Assembly: GCA_024244705.1 (NCBI GenBank)
Contig: JAAEOK010000050.1
Coordinates: forward strand, 1-64,000
Source: Alphaproteobacteria bacterium
GTDB lineage: Bacteria > Pseudomonadota > Alphaproteobacteria > JAAEOK01
DNA length: 64,000 bases
Reading direction: 5' to 3'
Shown piece after piece: positions 45,362 through 52,815 of the stretch (its first letter is position 1; each line of letters opens with the position of its first letter). A program made the translations under genes and the position numbers. The notes under the pieces are model-generated. The model was given only the letters and a program-made list of their open reading frames with translations. It was not told where the DNA came from and ran no database searches.

Positions 45362-46180
45362 TTGGCCGCGGAAAACGGATCGGTTACGGCCACCGCGGCG
45401 CGTGCCCGGCCGCGTGTGCGGCGGGTTTTTTCCTATCCGGTCGTGTTGATATTGTGCGTGCTGCTGGCGGTCGCCGCGATCTGGGGCATGCAGACGGTGC
45501 TGTCGCCGACCTGGGCCGCGATCTTGCTCGACCTCGGTCGCGAAACCTATCCGTTGACGGTTCAAAACATCATGTGGGTGGTGTTCGCGGTCGGCTTCGG
45601 CGAGTTGTTCGTGCGTTGGCGCGAGGCGCGCGACGAGCGTCGCCAACTCGCCGCCGGCTACCTGCCCGAGGACGAAAGCACCGTGTTGCAGGCGCCGGAT
45701 TTGCGCCAGATCTATGCCCGCGCGCGGGCCACGTCGATGTCCGACGGTCCGGCGTCGGGGCGCTTCCTGCCGCGGCTCATCCAACGGGTCGTCTTGCAGT
45801 TCCAGGCCAGCGGCTCGGTCGAGCAATCGAGCACGTTGCTCAACTCCAGCCTCGAACTGTTCCTGCACGAGATCGACCTGCGTTACAGCATGATCCGCTA
45901 TATCGTCTGGGTGATCCCGAGCCTGGGCTTCATCGGCACGGTGATCGGCATTTCGCTGGCCCTCGGTTTCGCCGGCCAGGTCGACCTTCAGGATCCGACC
46001 CTGCTCGCCGAACTGACCAAGCGGCTCGCCGTCGCCTTCAACACGACGCTGTTGGCCCTGGTCATGTCGTCGATAATCGTGCTGGTCCAGCATGTCGTCC
46101 AGGCGCGCGAAGAGGGCGCACTCAACGAGGTCGGTCAATACTGCCTCGATAACCTCATCAACCGGCTCTATTCGGGATAA
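45362..46180 (+). CDS. MotA/TolQ/ExbB-family proton channel-like protein
   Basis: A 272-residue membrane protein with four helices (about 24-44, 68-84, 181-204, 225-246). The last pair carries the family signature: IPSLGFIGTVIGISLALGF and LAVAFNTTLLALVMSSIIVLVQ, matching the GxxGTxxG and T-x-L elements of TolQ/ExbB/MotA. The loop 85-180 would be cytoplasmic. It should form the pentameric ion channel around a TolR/ExbD/MotB-like partner; the VWA proteins encoded next provide candidates. TTG is two bases after the FHA stop, with GGAGG upstream. Confidence 0.82.
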   Translation: MAAENGSVTATAARARPRVRRVFSYPVVLILCVLLAVAAIWGMQTVLSPTWAAILLDLGRETYPLTVQNIMWVVFAVGFGELFVRWREARDERRQLAAGYLPEDESTVLQAPDLRQIYARARATSMSDGPASGRFLPRLIQRVVLQFQASGSVEQSSTLLNSSLELFLHEIDLRYSMIRYIVWVIPSLGFIGTVIGISLALGFAGQVDLQDPTLLAELTKRLAVAFNTTLLALVMSSIIVLVQHVVQAREEGALNEVGQYCLDNLINRLYSG

Positions 46181-46185
46181 CCGTC

Positions 46186-47154
46186 ATGCTGGCGCCGCCG
46201 CGGCGAACCCTCGAAGCATTGAGCATATCCGCGCTCGACCTGTTTGCCTCGGCGCTCGGCGTCTTCATATTGATGGCGATTCTGTTGTTTCCCTACTACC
46301 TCAAGCAGCCGTCCCAGGACATCGAGATGGAGGGCGCGGTCGCCGAGTTGAGCTCGGCCAAGGCAGAAATGGAAGACATGCGGCTGTATTCGGATCAATC
46401 GGCCGACGCCATGGCCGAGGCACGCGCCGCCATGCAGGAGGCGGAACACGCATTGGAATTGGCCCAGTCGGGAATGAGCGCGGCGGCGCAGGCGCGGGAT
46501 ATTGCCCTCGAACGGGCGCGCGCGGAGGCTCAGAAAGTGGCGCCACCGCAGCCGCGACAGGGCAACTTCGTCATTCCCGACCTCGACCTCGTCTTCGTCA
46601 TGGACACCACCGGGAGCATGGGCGAGGAGCTGCGCGACATCCAAGTCAATCTGTTCGGGATCATTCGTGTCCTGCACAAGCTGGCGCCGTCGTTGAACGC
46701 GGGCTTCGTGGCGTTCAAGGATTATGGCGACGAATATTTCACCCAGGCCTTCGCGCTGACGCCGATGAACGGTTCGAACATTCGTGCGATCCAGGGTTTC
46801 GTCGAGAAACTGGGCGCCGGCGGCGGCGGCGACAAACCCGAGCCGGTGACCGCGGCGATGAAGGTCGGCCTCGGCATGAACTGGCGGCCGAAGGCGGAAG
46901 CGCGGCTCATCGTCATCGGCGACGCGCCGAGCCACCGCGTCGATTGGCAGGAGGCCTTCGAGCTGGCCGCCGATTTCAGCGCCCAGCGCAGCGCCGACGG
47001 CAAGTCGCGCAGCATCTCGACGATCTATACGGGCAATCGGAACGCTCCCGGCGCGGCGTTCTTCAAGCGCTTGGCGGAAGCCGGCCGGGGCGACTTCGTG
47101 GTCCACCGCGGCCAGATGATCGAAAGCGTCCTGCTGTCGGTCCTCGAATCGTAG
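46186..47154 (+). CDS. Membrane-anchored VWA-domain protein, MotB/ExbD-like N-terminus (first copy)
   Basis: A 322-residue protein. One N-terminal helix (about 18-38, SALDLFASALGVFILMAILLFPYY) has an Asp18 at its start, resembling the proton-carrying Asp helix of MotB/ExbD/TolR. A coiled-coil stretch spans about 44-117. Residues about 132-320 are a von Willebrand A domain with the metal site DTTGSM (Asp140 to Ser144) and later AFKDYGDE and IVIGDAPSHR. The C-terminus QMIESVLLSVLES is shared with the second copy. The gene follows the channel gene by five bases. Confidence 0.82.
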   Translation: MLAPPRRTLEALSISALDLFASALGVFILMAILLFPYYLKQPSQDIEMEGAVAELSSAKAEMEDMRLYSDQSADAMAEARAAMQEAEHALELAQSGMSAAAQARDIALERARAEAQKVAPPQPRQGNFVIPDLDLVFVMDTTGSMGEELRDIQVNLFGIIRVLHKLAPSLNAGFVAFKDYGDEYFTQAFALTPMNGSNIRAIQGFVEKLGAGGGGDKPEPVTAAMKVGLGMNWRPKAEARLIVIGDAPSHRVDWQEAFELAADFSAQRSADGKSRSISTIYTGNRNAPGAAFFKRLAEAGRGDFVVHRGQMIESVLLSVLES

Positions 47155-47181
47155 CAGGCGCAAGGCGGGAAAGGAGAAGAC

Positions 47182-47556
47182 ATGGTAGCGACGGATTTCG
47201 ATTCCGGTCACGAGCTCGAATGGGGCTGGTGCCTGTCGGGCGAAAGCGCGGATGGGCAAGCAATAGAAATTACCATCGGCGAAACCGAGCTGTCCCGTGC
47301 CGAGGCCGGTGTCGCCATCGGCCGCCATCCAATGTTGTGCGAATACGTCATCGACGATCCCGGCGTGTCGCGCCGCCACTTCCGTCTCAGCCGCAGCGCC
47401 GACGGCCTGCTCGTCGAGGACGTCAATTCGCTGAACGGGACGCGGCTCGACGGCCGCGCGCTGTCGCCGTTCGAGCCGGTCGTCGTCGAGGACGGCCAGC
47501 ATCTGACCGCCGGCCGCGTCCGCCTGGCCGTCAGCCGCTTGGCCGATACGCGGTAG
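47182..47556 (+). CDS. FHA domain protein, canonical phosphothreonine site
   Basis: A 124-residue protein almost filled by one FHA domain. GVAIGRHPMLCEYVIDDPGVSRRHFRLSR gives the conserved Gly-Arg and Ser-x-x-His residues, and VEDVNSLNGTRLDGRAL the conserved Asn-Gly-Thr. It should bind phosphothreonine. It lies between two VWA genes, 27 and 18 bases from its neighbours. Confidence 0.85.
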   Translation: MVATDFDSGHELEWGWCLSGESADGQAIEITIGETELSRAEAGVAIGRHPMLCEYVIDDPGVSRRHFRLSRSADGLLVEDVNSLNGTRLDGRALSPFEPVVVEDGQHLTAGRVRLAVSRLADTR

Positions 47557-47574
47557 GCGGCGGCCGAGGGCCTT

Positions 47575-48552
47575 ATGAGACGGCGCAATCGAAGCTTGGT
47601 CGTATTCAACCTGTCGGCGATGGACCTGCTGGCCATGGCGACCGGGGTGTTCGTCCTGCTGGTCGTCATGCTGATGCCCTATTACCAACGCAGCTTCGAC
47701 GCCAACGCGGATATCGCCGACGTTCGCGCCGACATCGAGCGCGCCGAATCGGAAACCGAAGCGCTGCGCAAGGGCGCCGCGGCCGACGGCCGCTCGGCCG
47801 ATCAGTTGCTGGCCGCCGCCGCTGCGCTCCGCGCCCAGGCCGCCAGCCAGCAGGATGCGGTCGCCGCGCTCCGCGCCCAGGCCAAGGCGGCCGAGGCACG
47901 GGCGGCGCGCGCAACTAAACGCGCCGACGACCAGGAGGTAACCTCCAACCGCAAGATCGTCGGCCAGTTCGACCTTGTCTTCGTCGTCGATACCACGGCG
48001 AGCATGAAGCCGGTGCTCCGGGATCTCAGCCTATCGATCGGCGGGATCGTCCGAATCCTCGAGCGGCTGGTCGATTCGCTGCGGGTCGGTGTGGTGGCGT
48101 ACCGCGATTACGATTTCAGGCCGGGATGGGTGGTCCGCGACCTGTCGCCGACGCCGACGGCGACCCGGGCCGGGGTGATCTACGATTTCATTTCGGGCCT
48201 GAAACCGCCCATCCGGGGCGGCTACACGCCGCGCGAGGCGGTCTATTCCGGGCTCCAGCAGGCGCTGTCGATGGCGCTCCGCTCCGGCGCCAAGCAGGCC
48301 ATCATCGTCATCGGCGACGCCGCGCCCCATCGCGAAGAGGAGGCGGCGACGCTCAATCTGGCGCGCAATTTCGCGCGCAGCGGGCCGCGGCGGACGCTGT
48401 CGGTGCTATTCGTGTCGACCCCGTCCTACCGTCATTTCGGCGACGGCGACGACCGCTTCTTCGCCGAATTGGCGCGTGCCGGCGGCGGCAAGTTCAGCAC
48501 CCATGGCGGGCAGATGATCGAGAGCGTCCTGCTGTCGGTGCTCGAAGGCTAA
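47575..48552 (+). CDS. Membrane-anchored VWA-domain protein, MotB/ExbD-like N-terminus (second copy)
   Basis: A 325-residue paralogue of the 46186-47154 product. The N-terminal helix (about 16-37, SAMDLLAMATGVFVLLVVMLMPYY) again has Asp17 at the entry. A long Ala-rich coiled coil follows (43-120). The VWA metal site is DTTASM (Asp139 to Ser143), followed by AYRDYDF and IVIGDAAPHREEE. The final QMIESVLLSVLEG matches the first copy. It ends the operon; the next gene is convergent. Confidence 0.82.
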   Translation: MRRRNRSLVVFNLSAMDLLAMATGVFVLLVVMLMPYYQRSFDANADIADVRADIERAESETEALRKGAAADGRSADQLLAAAAALRAQAASQQDAVAALRAQAKAAEARAARATKRADDQEVTSNRKIVGQFDLVFVVDTTASMKPVLRDLSLSIGGIVRILERLVDSLRVGVVAYRDYDFRPGWVVRDLSPTPTATRAGVIYDFISGLKPPIRGGYTPREAVYSGLQQALSMALRSGAKQAIIVIGDAAPHREEEAATLNLARNFARSGPRRTLSVLFVSTPSYRHFGDGDDRFFAELARAGGGKFSTHGGQMIESVLLSVLEG

Positions 48553-48596
48553 AGGGCGCCGGGCGCCGACAACGCGGCGCGGTGGAGATGCCGAAG

Positions 48597-48986
48597 TCAC
48601 GGCTTCGCGGCCCAGGCCTCGATTTCGACCAGATAGTCCGGCGCCGCCAGGCCGTCGACGATGGCCAAGGTCGAGGCCGGTAGCGCGCCGTCGCCCAGCA
48701 CTTTTTGACGCGCCGCGCGATAATCCGCGATAAAGCGCGAATCGGTGAGATAGACGTTGAGCTTGACCAGGTGCGCCTTGGCCATCTTGTTGGCCTTGAG
48801 GCAGGCCAAGATGTTGCGAAACGCCTGCTCGGCCTGCCGCTTGGCGCCGCCGGCGAGCCGGCCCTTCGCGTCCACGCCGAGTTGTCCGGAAATCGCCAGC
48901 CACTCGGCATTGGGCGGCACCCTTACGGTGTGGGTGTAGGGGGCCAAAGGCGGGTGGATCGTTTTCGGGTTCATCGCTTCGTTCAT
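48597..48986 (-). CDS. RidA family protein
   Basis: A 129-residue YjgF/YER057c/UK114-type protein. ISGQLGVDAKGRLAGGAKRQAEQAFRNILACLKANKM and VKLNVYLTDSRFIADYRAARQKVL are typical, and LVEIEAWAAKP closes the domain. The arginine needed for imine deaminase activity in the RidA subgroup is not obvious at its usual place, so it may be another Rid subfamily. Unlike the gene at 32575 it ends normally. Confidence 0.88.
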   Translation of the reverse strand: MNEAMNPKTIHPPLAPYTHTVRVPPNAEWLAISGQLGVDAKGRLAGGAKRQAEQAFRNILACLKANKMAKAHLVKLNVYLTDSRFIADYRAARQKVLGDGALPASTLAIVDGLAAPDYLVEIEAWAAKP

Positions 48987-49055
48987 GGTCTGGGTTCCCT
49001 GTGATTGGCCGTAATGGCGAAGGCCGGTCGCGATCTCGATTTGGCCGCGAAAAAT

Positions 49056-49481
49056 TCAGTCCAAAAAGAAGGCTCGAATATCGTCCCAATCGCTCGACAG
49101 TTTGGCGGTGATGTGATCGCCGAACTTGGCCAGCGTGTTGGCTTCCCAGTCGGAATGCCAGCTCACGTCCCGGCCGGTCTGCGGCAGCCGCGGAATCAGG
49201 ACGAATTTCCGCAGCCGGGAATCGGATATGGCGGTACTGAATTCGTCGCCGCTGACCCACTCCTGATCCTTGTCGGACAGCCCGCGCGGCGATGTCGATA
49301 CATCGGCCAGCCAATTCTCGACATGGCGCGCGCGCACATAGGCGAGCGCGGCGTGGACGGCGTCTCTTACCCGCGTTCCTTCATCGTTTTCGCTGAACCA
49401 TTTCAGATAAACGGCCCCGAGATCCGGACGATATGAAACCTCAACAAGATCGGCGGCCGTATGAATTGTCTCTTTGTTCAT
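49056..49481 (-). CDS. Hypothetical protein, SpoIIAA-like fold suspected
   Basis: A 141-residue soluble protein of unknown function. The pattern (VYLKWFSENDEGTRVRDAVHAALAYVRARHVENWLADVS, then an alpha segment and WHSDWEANTLAKFG) recalls STAS/SpoIIAA-like proteins of about this length. ATG at 49481 is chosen because GGAGGG lies seven bases upstream. Confidence 0.6.
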   Translation of the reverse strand: MNKETIHTAADLVEVSYRPDLGAVYLKWFSENDEGTRVRDAVHAALAYVRARHVENWLADVSTSPRGLSDKDQEWVSGDEFSTAISDSRLRKFVLIPRLPQTGRDVSWHSDWEANTLAKFGDHITAKLSSDWDDIRAFFLD

Positions 49482-49674
49482 TCGGAACTCCCTCCGCGGA
49501 CCCGCAGTCGAGCCCATTCCACGCTCGATCGCAAGCGCGAGCCGATTTCGTGGAATGAACAAAATCGGATCAGCGGGTCATAGCTGTCATGCCCGGCCAC
49601 GACTTGCCGTTGCAGGGGGCGGTCTGATACTCTTGTTCGGGCGAGGCAGATCTCGCGGCTTCGGGAGGCTTCGG

Positions 49675-50118
49675 ATGGCACGTTGGGCAAAGGTCGCCCG
49701 CGGTTTAGGTGTCGCGCTGACGGCGTCGGCAGCGGAAGCGACCGGCACCGCTGCCGCGGATTCGAAGCTCGAGGGGACATGGCTCGCCCATGGCGCGACG
49801 ATCGCGGGCGAGGCCGTTCCGAAAATCGTCGGCCAACGACTGAGCCTCACGGGCGGCCGGTTTCGAATCACCAAGGAAGGCGAATTGCTCTACGGGGGAA
49901 GCTTCAGCGTAGACGCCAGCGCCGAGCCGCCGACCATCCGGTTTGACCAGAACGAGACCGAGACGCTCGCCGGAATCTGGCTCGGCATCTACGAACGGGT
50001 CGGGGACACGCTGACCGTTTGCGACAATGCCCCCGACATGGCGAAGCCGCGCCCGAAGAGCTTCGGCGACTGCGACGCGGCCGGTTACGTCTTGATACAC
50101 TTCACGCGCCACAGCTGA
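49675..50118 (+). CDS. TIGR03067 domain protein
   Basis: A 147-residue protein. After an Ala-rich, possibly exported N-terminus, residues 30-147 fit the TIGR03067 pattern: LEGTWLAHGATIAGEAVP, LSLTGGRFRITKEGELLYGGSFSVDASAEPPTIRF, GIWLGIYERVGDTLTVCDN and a C-terminal aromatic/His strand. A lipocalin-like barrel of unknown ligand. GGAGG lies upstream of ATG 49675. The following 260 bases (50119-50381) show no gene. Confidence 0.7.
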   Translation: MARWAKVARGLGVALTASAAEATGTAAADSKLEGTWLAHGATIAGEAVPKIVGQRLSLTGGRFRITKEGELLYGGSFSVDASAEPPTIRFDQNETETLAGIWLGIYERVGDTLTVCDNAPDMAKPRPKSFGDCDAAGYVLIHFTRHS

Positions 50119-50381
50119 TCGCGACGTTCCAGCGCCTGCGAGGCGAGGAACGCGAGCTTTGCGGCCCGTGGATTTTCTTACCGCGCCATCGATCGTTGAA
50201 TACCGCTGCCGCTGCCGCTAGGGTCTCGAATGGCACCTAGATATCGACGGTCGGCATTGGCATCTTCCGGATACGGTTCGCCGAAATCCGACTTTTCCGG
50301 ACGCAGTCGATCAGTTCCAACGGACCGTGGCGCCCAACCGTTTCATGATCGGCGCGATGTCTACACGACCATGAGGGCGTG

Positions 50382-51821
50382 ATGACCGACGACCGGCCCG
50401 ACGCGACAATAGACAGCGACAAACTCGGCAAAGAGACGTTCCTCGGGCTTTTCGCCATGGCGATCGCGATCTTCGTCGTCGCCAATGACTTCACCGCATT
50501 CTCGGTGGCGATCCCGGCGATCGAGAAAGAGCTGAACGTTGATGTTTCCACCGCGCAGTGGGTCATAAACGGATATACGCTGGTGTTCGGTGTCTTGATC
50601 GTCACCGGCGGCCGGCTCGCGGACATGTTCGGCCAACGCCTGGTGTTCACCATTGGCGCCGCGACCTTCGCCGTCTTCTCCCTCATCGGGGGAATCGCCC
50701 CCAACGTCGGCACGCTGCTTGCGGCGCGTTTCTGCATGGGTATCGGTGGCGCACTGATGTGGCCTTCGGTCCTCGGCATGACCTACGGGCTCTTGCCGAA
50801 GAGCAAGGCCGGTCTGGCGGGCGGCGTCATCATCGGTGCGGCCGGTTTCGGCAACGCGGTCGGTCCGCTGATCGGCGGTACGCTTACCGATCTCGCGAGC
50901 TGGCGATGGATCTTTTTCCTCAACCTGCCGATCGCCCTCTTCGGCGTGTTGGCCACTTGGTGGGTCATTCGCAAGGCGGCGACATCCGCGGATGAACGCA
51001 AGATCGACTACGGCGGCATCGCCGTGCTGTCCGTCGGGCTCCTGGCATTGCTGTTGGCGCTGGACAAGGGTGCCGATTATGGCTGGCTCGATCCACGCAT
51101 CATCGGCTTTTTCGTGGTCGCCGCGCTTGCCTTGTCCGGTTTTTTGTTTGTCGAGCGGCGCGTCGGCAGTCGCGCGCTGGTTCCCCGCGACGTCATGGCG
51201 AACCGCGGCTTCATCGCGGCGACCGCCGCAACGCTGTTCATGGCCGCACTGATCTTCGCCACCTTCCTGTACCTGCCGCAATTCATGATGAAGCAGCTCG
51301 GCTATTCGGCCATCGAAGCCGGCGTAGGGCTGCTGCCGCTGATGGGCCTGTTCGCGCTGACCTCCTTCATCGCGGGCCCGCTCTATAACCGGCTCGGGCC
51401 CAAGGTCGTCGTCTCCGCCGGTGCCGCCGCCCTCGCTGGGGGCATGTTTCTGCTCACCACGATTTCCGAAGACACGCCATACACCGCGCTGGTCCCAGGT
51501 ATGGTGGTGGTGGGCATCGGGATCGGGCTGTTCTACTCCTCGATCACGACCGCGGGGATCACCGCCGTCGACGACTCGCGGTCGAGTCTCGCCGGGGCGA
51601 TCATCTACATGGCACAGGTTGCGGGTGGATCGATCGGCCTCGGCCTCAACACCGCGATCGCGGTGACGGCGTCCACGCTGCCGACGGGCATTTCGCGGGC
51701 CTTCTTCGTCGACGGCTGCCTGGCCACGGTCGGCCTGTTGGTGGTCGTGTTTTTCGTCGGCGGCACGGTCGACAGGGCGCGGCTCGAGGCGATCATCCAC
51801 CGCCACCGCGCCCACGGCTGA
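50382..51821 (+). CDS. MFS multidrug exporter, DHA2 (14-TMS) type
   Basis: A 479-residue transporter with about 14 membrane helices. Motif A is NGYTLVFGVLIVTGGRLADMFGQR and motif C is in GLLPKSKAGLAGGVIIGAAGFGNAVGPLIGGTL; WRWIFFLNLPIAL is a strong DHA2/EmrB marker. It probably exports drugs or metabolites by proton antiport. Its stop region is part of a direct repeat also found at 60018-60071. Confidence 0.9.
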   Translation: MTDDRPDATIDSDKLGKETFLGLFAMAIAIFVVANDFTAFSVAIPAIEKELNVDVSTAQWVINGYTLVFGVLIVTGGRLADMFGQRLVFTIGAATFAVFSLIGGIAPNVGTLLAARFCMGIGGALMWPSVLGMTYGLLPKSKAGLAGGVIIGAAGFGNAVGPLIGGTLTDLASWRWIFFLNLPIALFGVLATWWVIRKAATSADERKIDYGGIAVLSVGLLALLLALDKGADYGWLDPRIIGFFVVAALALSGFLFVERRVGSRALVPRDVMANRGFIAATAATLFMAALIFATFLYLPQFMMKQLGYSAIEAGVGLLPLMGLFALTSFIAGPLYNRLGPKVVVSAGAAALAGGMFLLTTISEDTPYTALVPGMVVVGIGIGLFYSSITTAGITAVDDSRSSLAGAIIYMAQVAGGSIGLGLNTAIAVTASTLPTGISRAFFVDGCLATVGLLVVVFFVGGTVDRARLEAIIHRHRAHG

Positions 51822-51860
51822 CGATTTCACCGCAGAAATCTCGCGATTCAATTACCGATA
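51807..51860 (+). repeat. Direct repeat, left copy (end of MFS gene)
   Basis: 54 bases matching 60018-60071 at about 41 positions: CGCGCCCACGGCTGACG is identical, then 11 variable bases, then GAAATCTCG identical with the same spacing, then a diverged tail. It spans the last codons and stop of the MFS gene. The pair flanks the PepSY-RND-adaptor-RND block. Confidence 0.65.
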
Positions 51861-52090
51861 CTCGCTAACCCTGCGTAATCCGGGATCCGCGTTGTGATCG
51901 AAAAACACCCGGGTAACGGGAATCCACCGCGAATTGATGAAAGGCTGCCTGGACTTGGAGGAAGGCCATCCTGTATAGTTTTTTCGCCGATGGCCGAACG
52001 GCACCATCGGCAGTCAAGATGCCAACACCACGATACCACGCCAATGGCAAACGGCCATTCATACAGTTAAGGACAAAACTGGAGGTTGAA

Positions 52091-52558
52091 ATGCGCGTCA
52101 TTGCGATTATTGCGGCAGCGTCAATGGTTGGTTTTGCGGCACAGGCCGCGGAAAAGGAAATGTCGCTTTCGGACGTACCTGAGACGGTCATGGATGCGGC
52201 TCATGACGCCTCCGAAGGTGTTACCTTCGACAGCGTTCTTGTTGAGGACATCGGTGACGGGCTGAAATACGGTTTGAGCGGCACGCGCGCCGATGGCAGC
52301 AAGGTCGGTATCGATGTCGATGACGAAGGCGAAGTGATCGAGTTCGAGGAGCATTTGACGATGGATGCTGTGCCCGCGGTGGTCAAAGCGACGCTCGACA
52401 AGTATCTCCCGGGAATGAATGTGACTGAAATCGAACGGGCTGTGAAAGACGACAGTTCGGTCATCTACGAGTTTGAAGGAACCGATGCCGATGGTGTCGA
52501 GGTCGATGTCGATGTCACCTGGGACGGGTCGGAGATAACAATCGAAACGGGGGCCTGA
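52091..52558 (+). CDS. Periplasmic PepSY-like double-domain protein
   Basis: A 155-residue protein with a signal peptide (cleavage after AAQA). The mature part has two PepSY-like repeats (each about 60 residues: VPETVMDAAHDASEG...VGIDVDDEGEVIEFE and VPAVVKATLDKYLPG...VEVDVDVTWDGSEI). It is strongly acidic (runs of Asp/Glu), so cation binding is plausible. GGAGG lies upstream. It precedes the RND pump genes by about 260 bases. Confidence 0.7.
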   Translation: MRVIAIIAAASMVGFAAQAAEKEMSLSDVPETVMDAAHDASEGVTFDSVLVEDIGDGLKYGLSGTRADGSKVGIDVDDEGEVIEFEEHLTMDAVPAVVKATLDKYLPGMNVTEIERAVKDDSSVIYEFEGTDADGVEVDVDVTWDGSEITIETGA

Positions 52559-52815
52559 CCCCCGGCAGGTTTGAAGCTGACTTTATCGCCTGCAAGTGGC
52601 GCCACATTTCGGTGGGCCCGCCGGCCACGTCCTTAGGCGTTGGATCGGAAGTATCGTTCTTGCCGAGAGGGCAATCGTACCGTGAGGCCAAGCCGAGGCA
52701 GCTGAGATCCATGCAATCTGCATGGCAGTGCTTTTCGGCCCCTGGACGTACGGCCCGACCATTGGTCCTGTCGAGGGTGCGATTCTGCCCTTCGTGACGA
52801 CGCTTGAGGATAACA

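Noticed and set aside
50361-51851. 496-codon open frame antisense to the MFS transporter
   Set aside because: Composition is His/Asp/Arg-rich as expected for the reverse of hydrophobic codons; the sense frame has MFS motifs.
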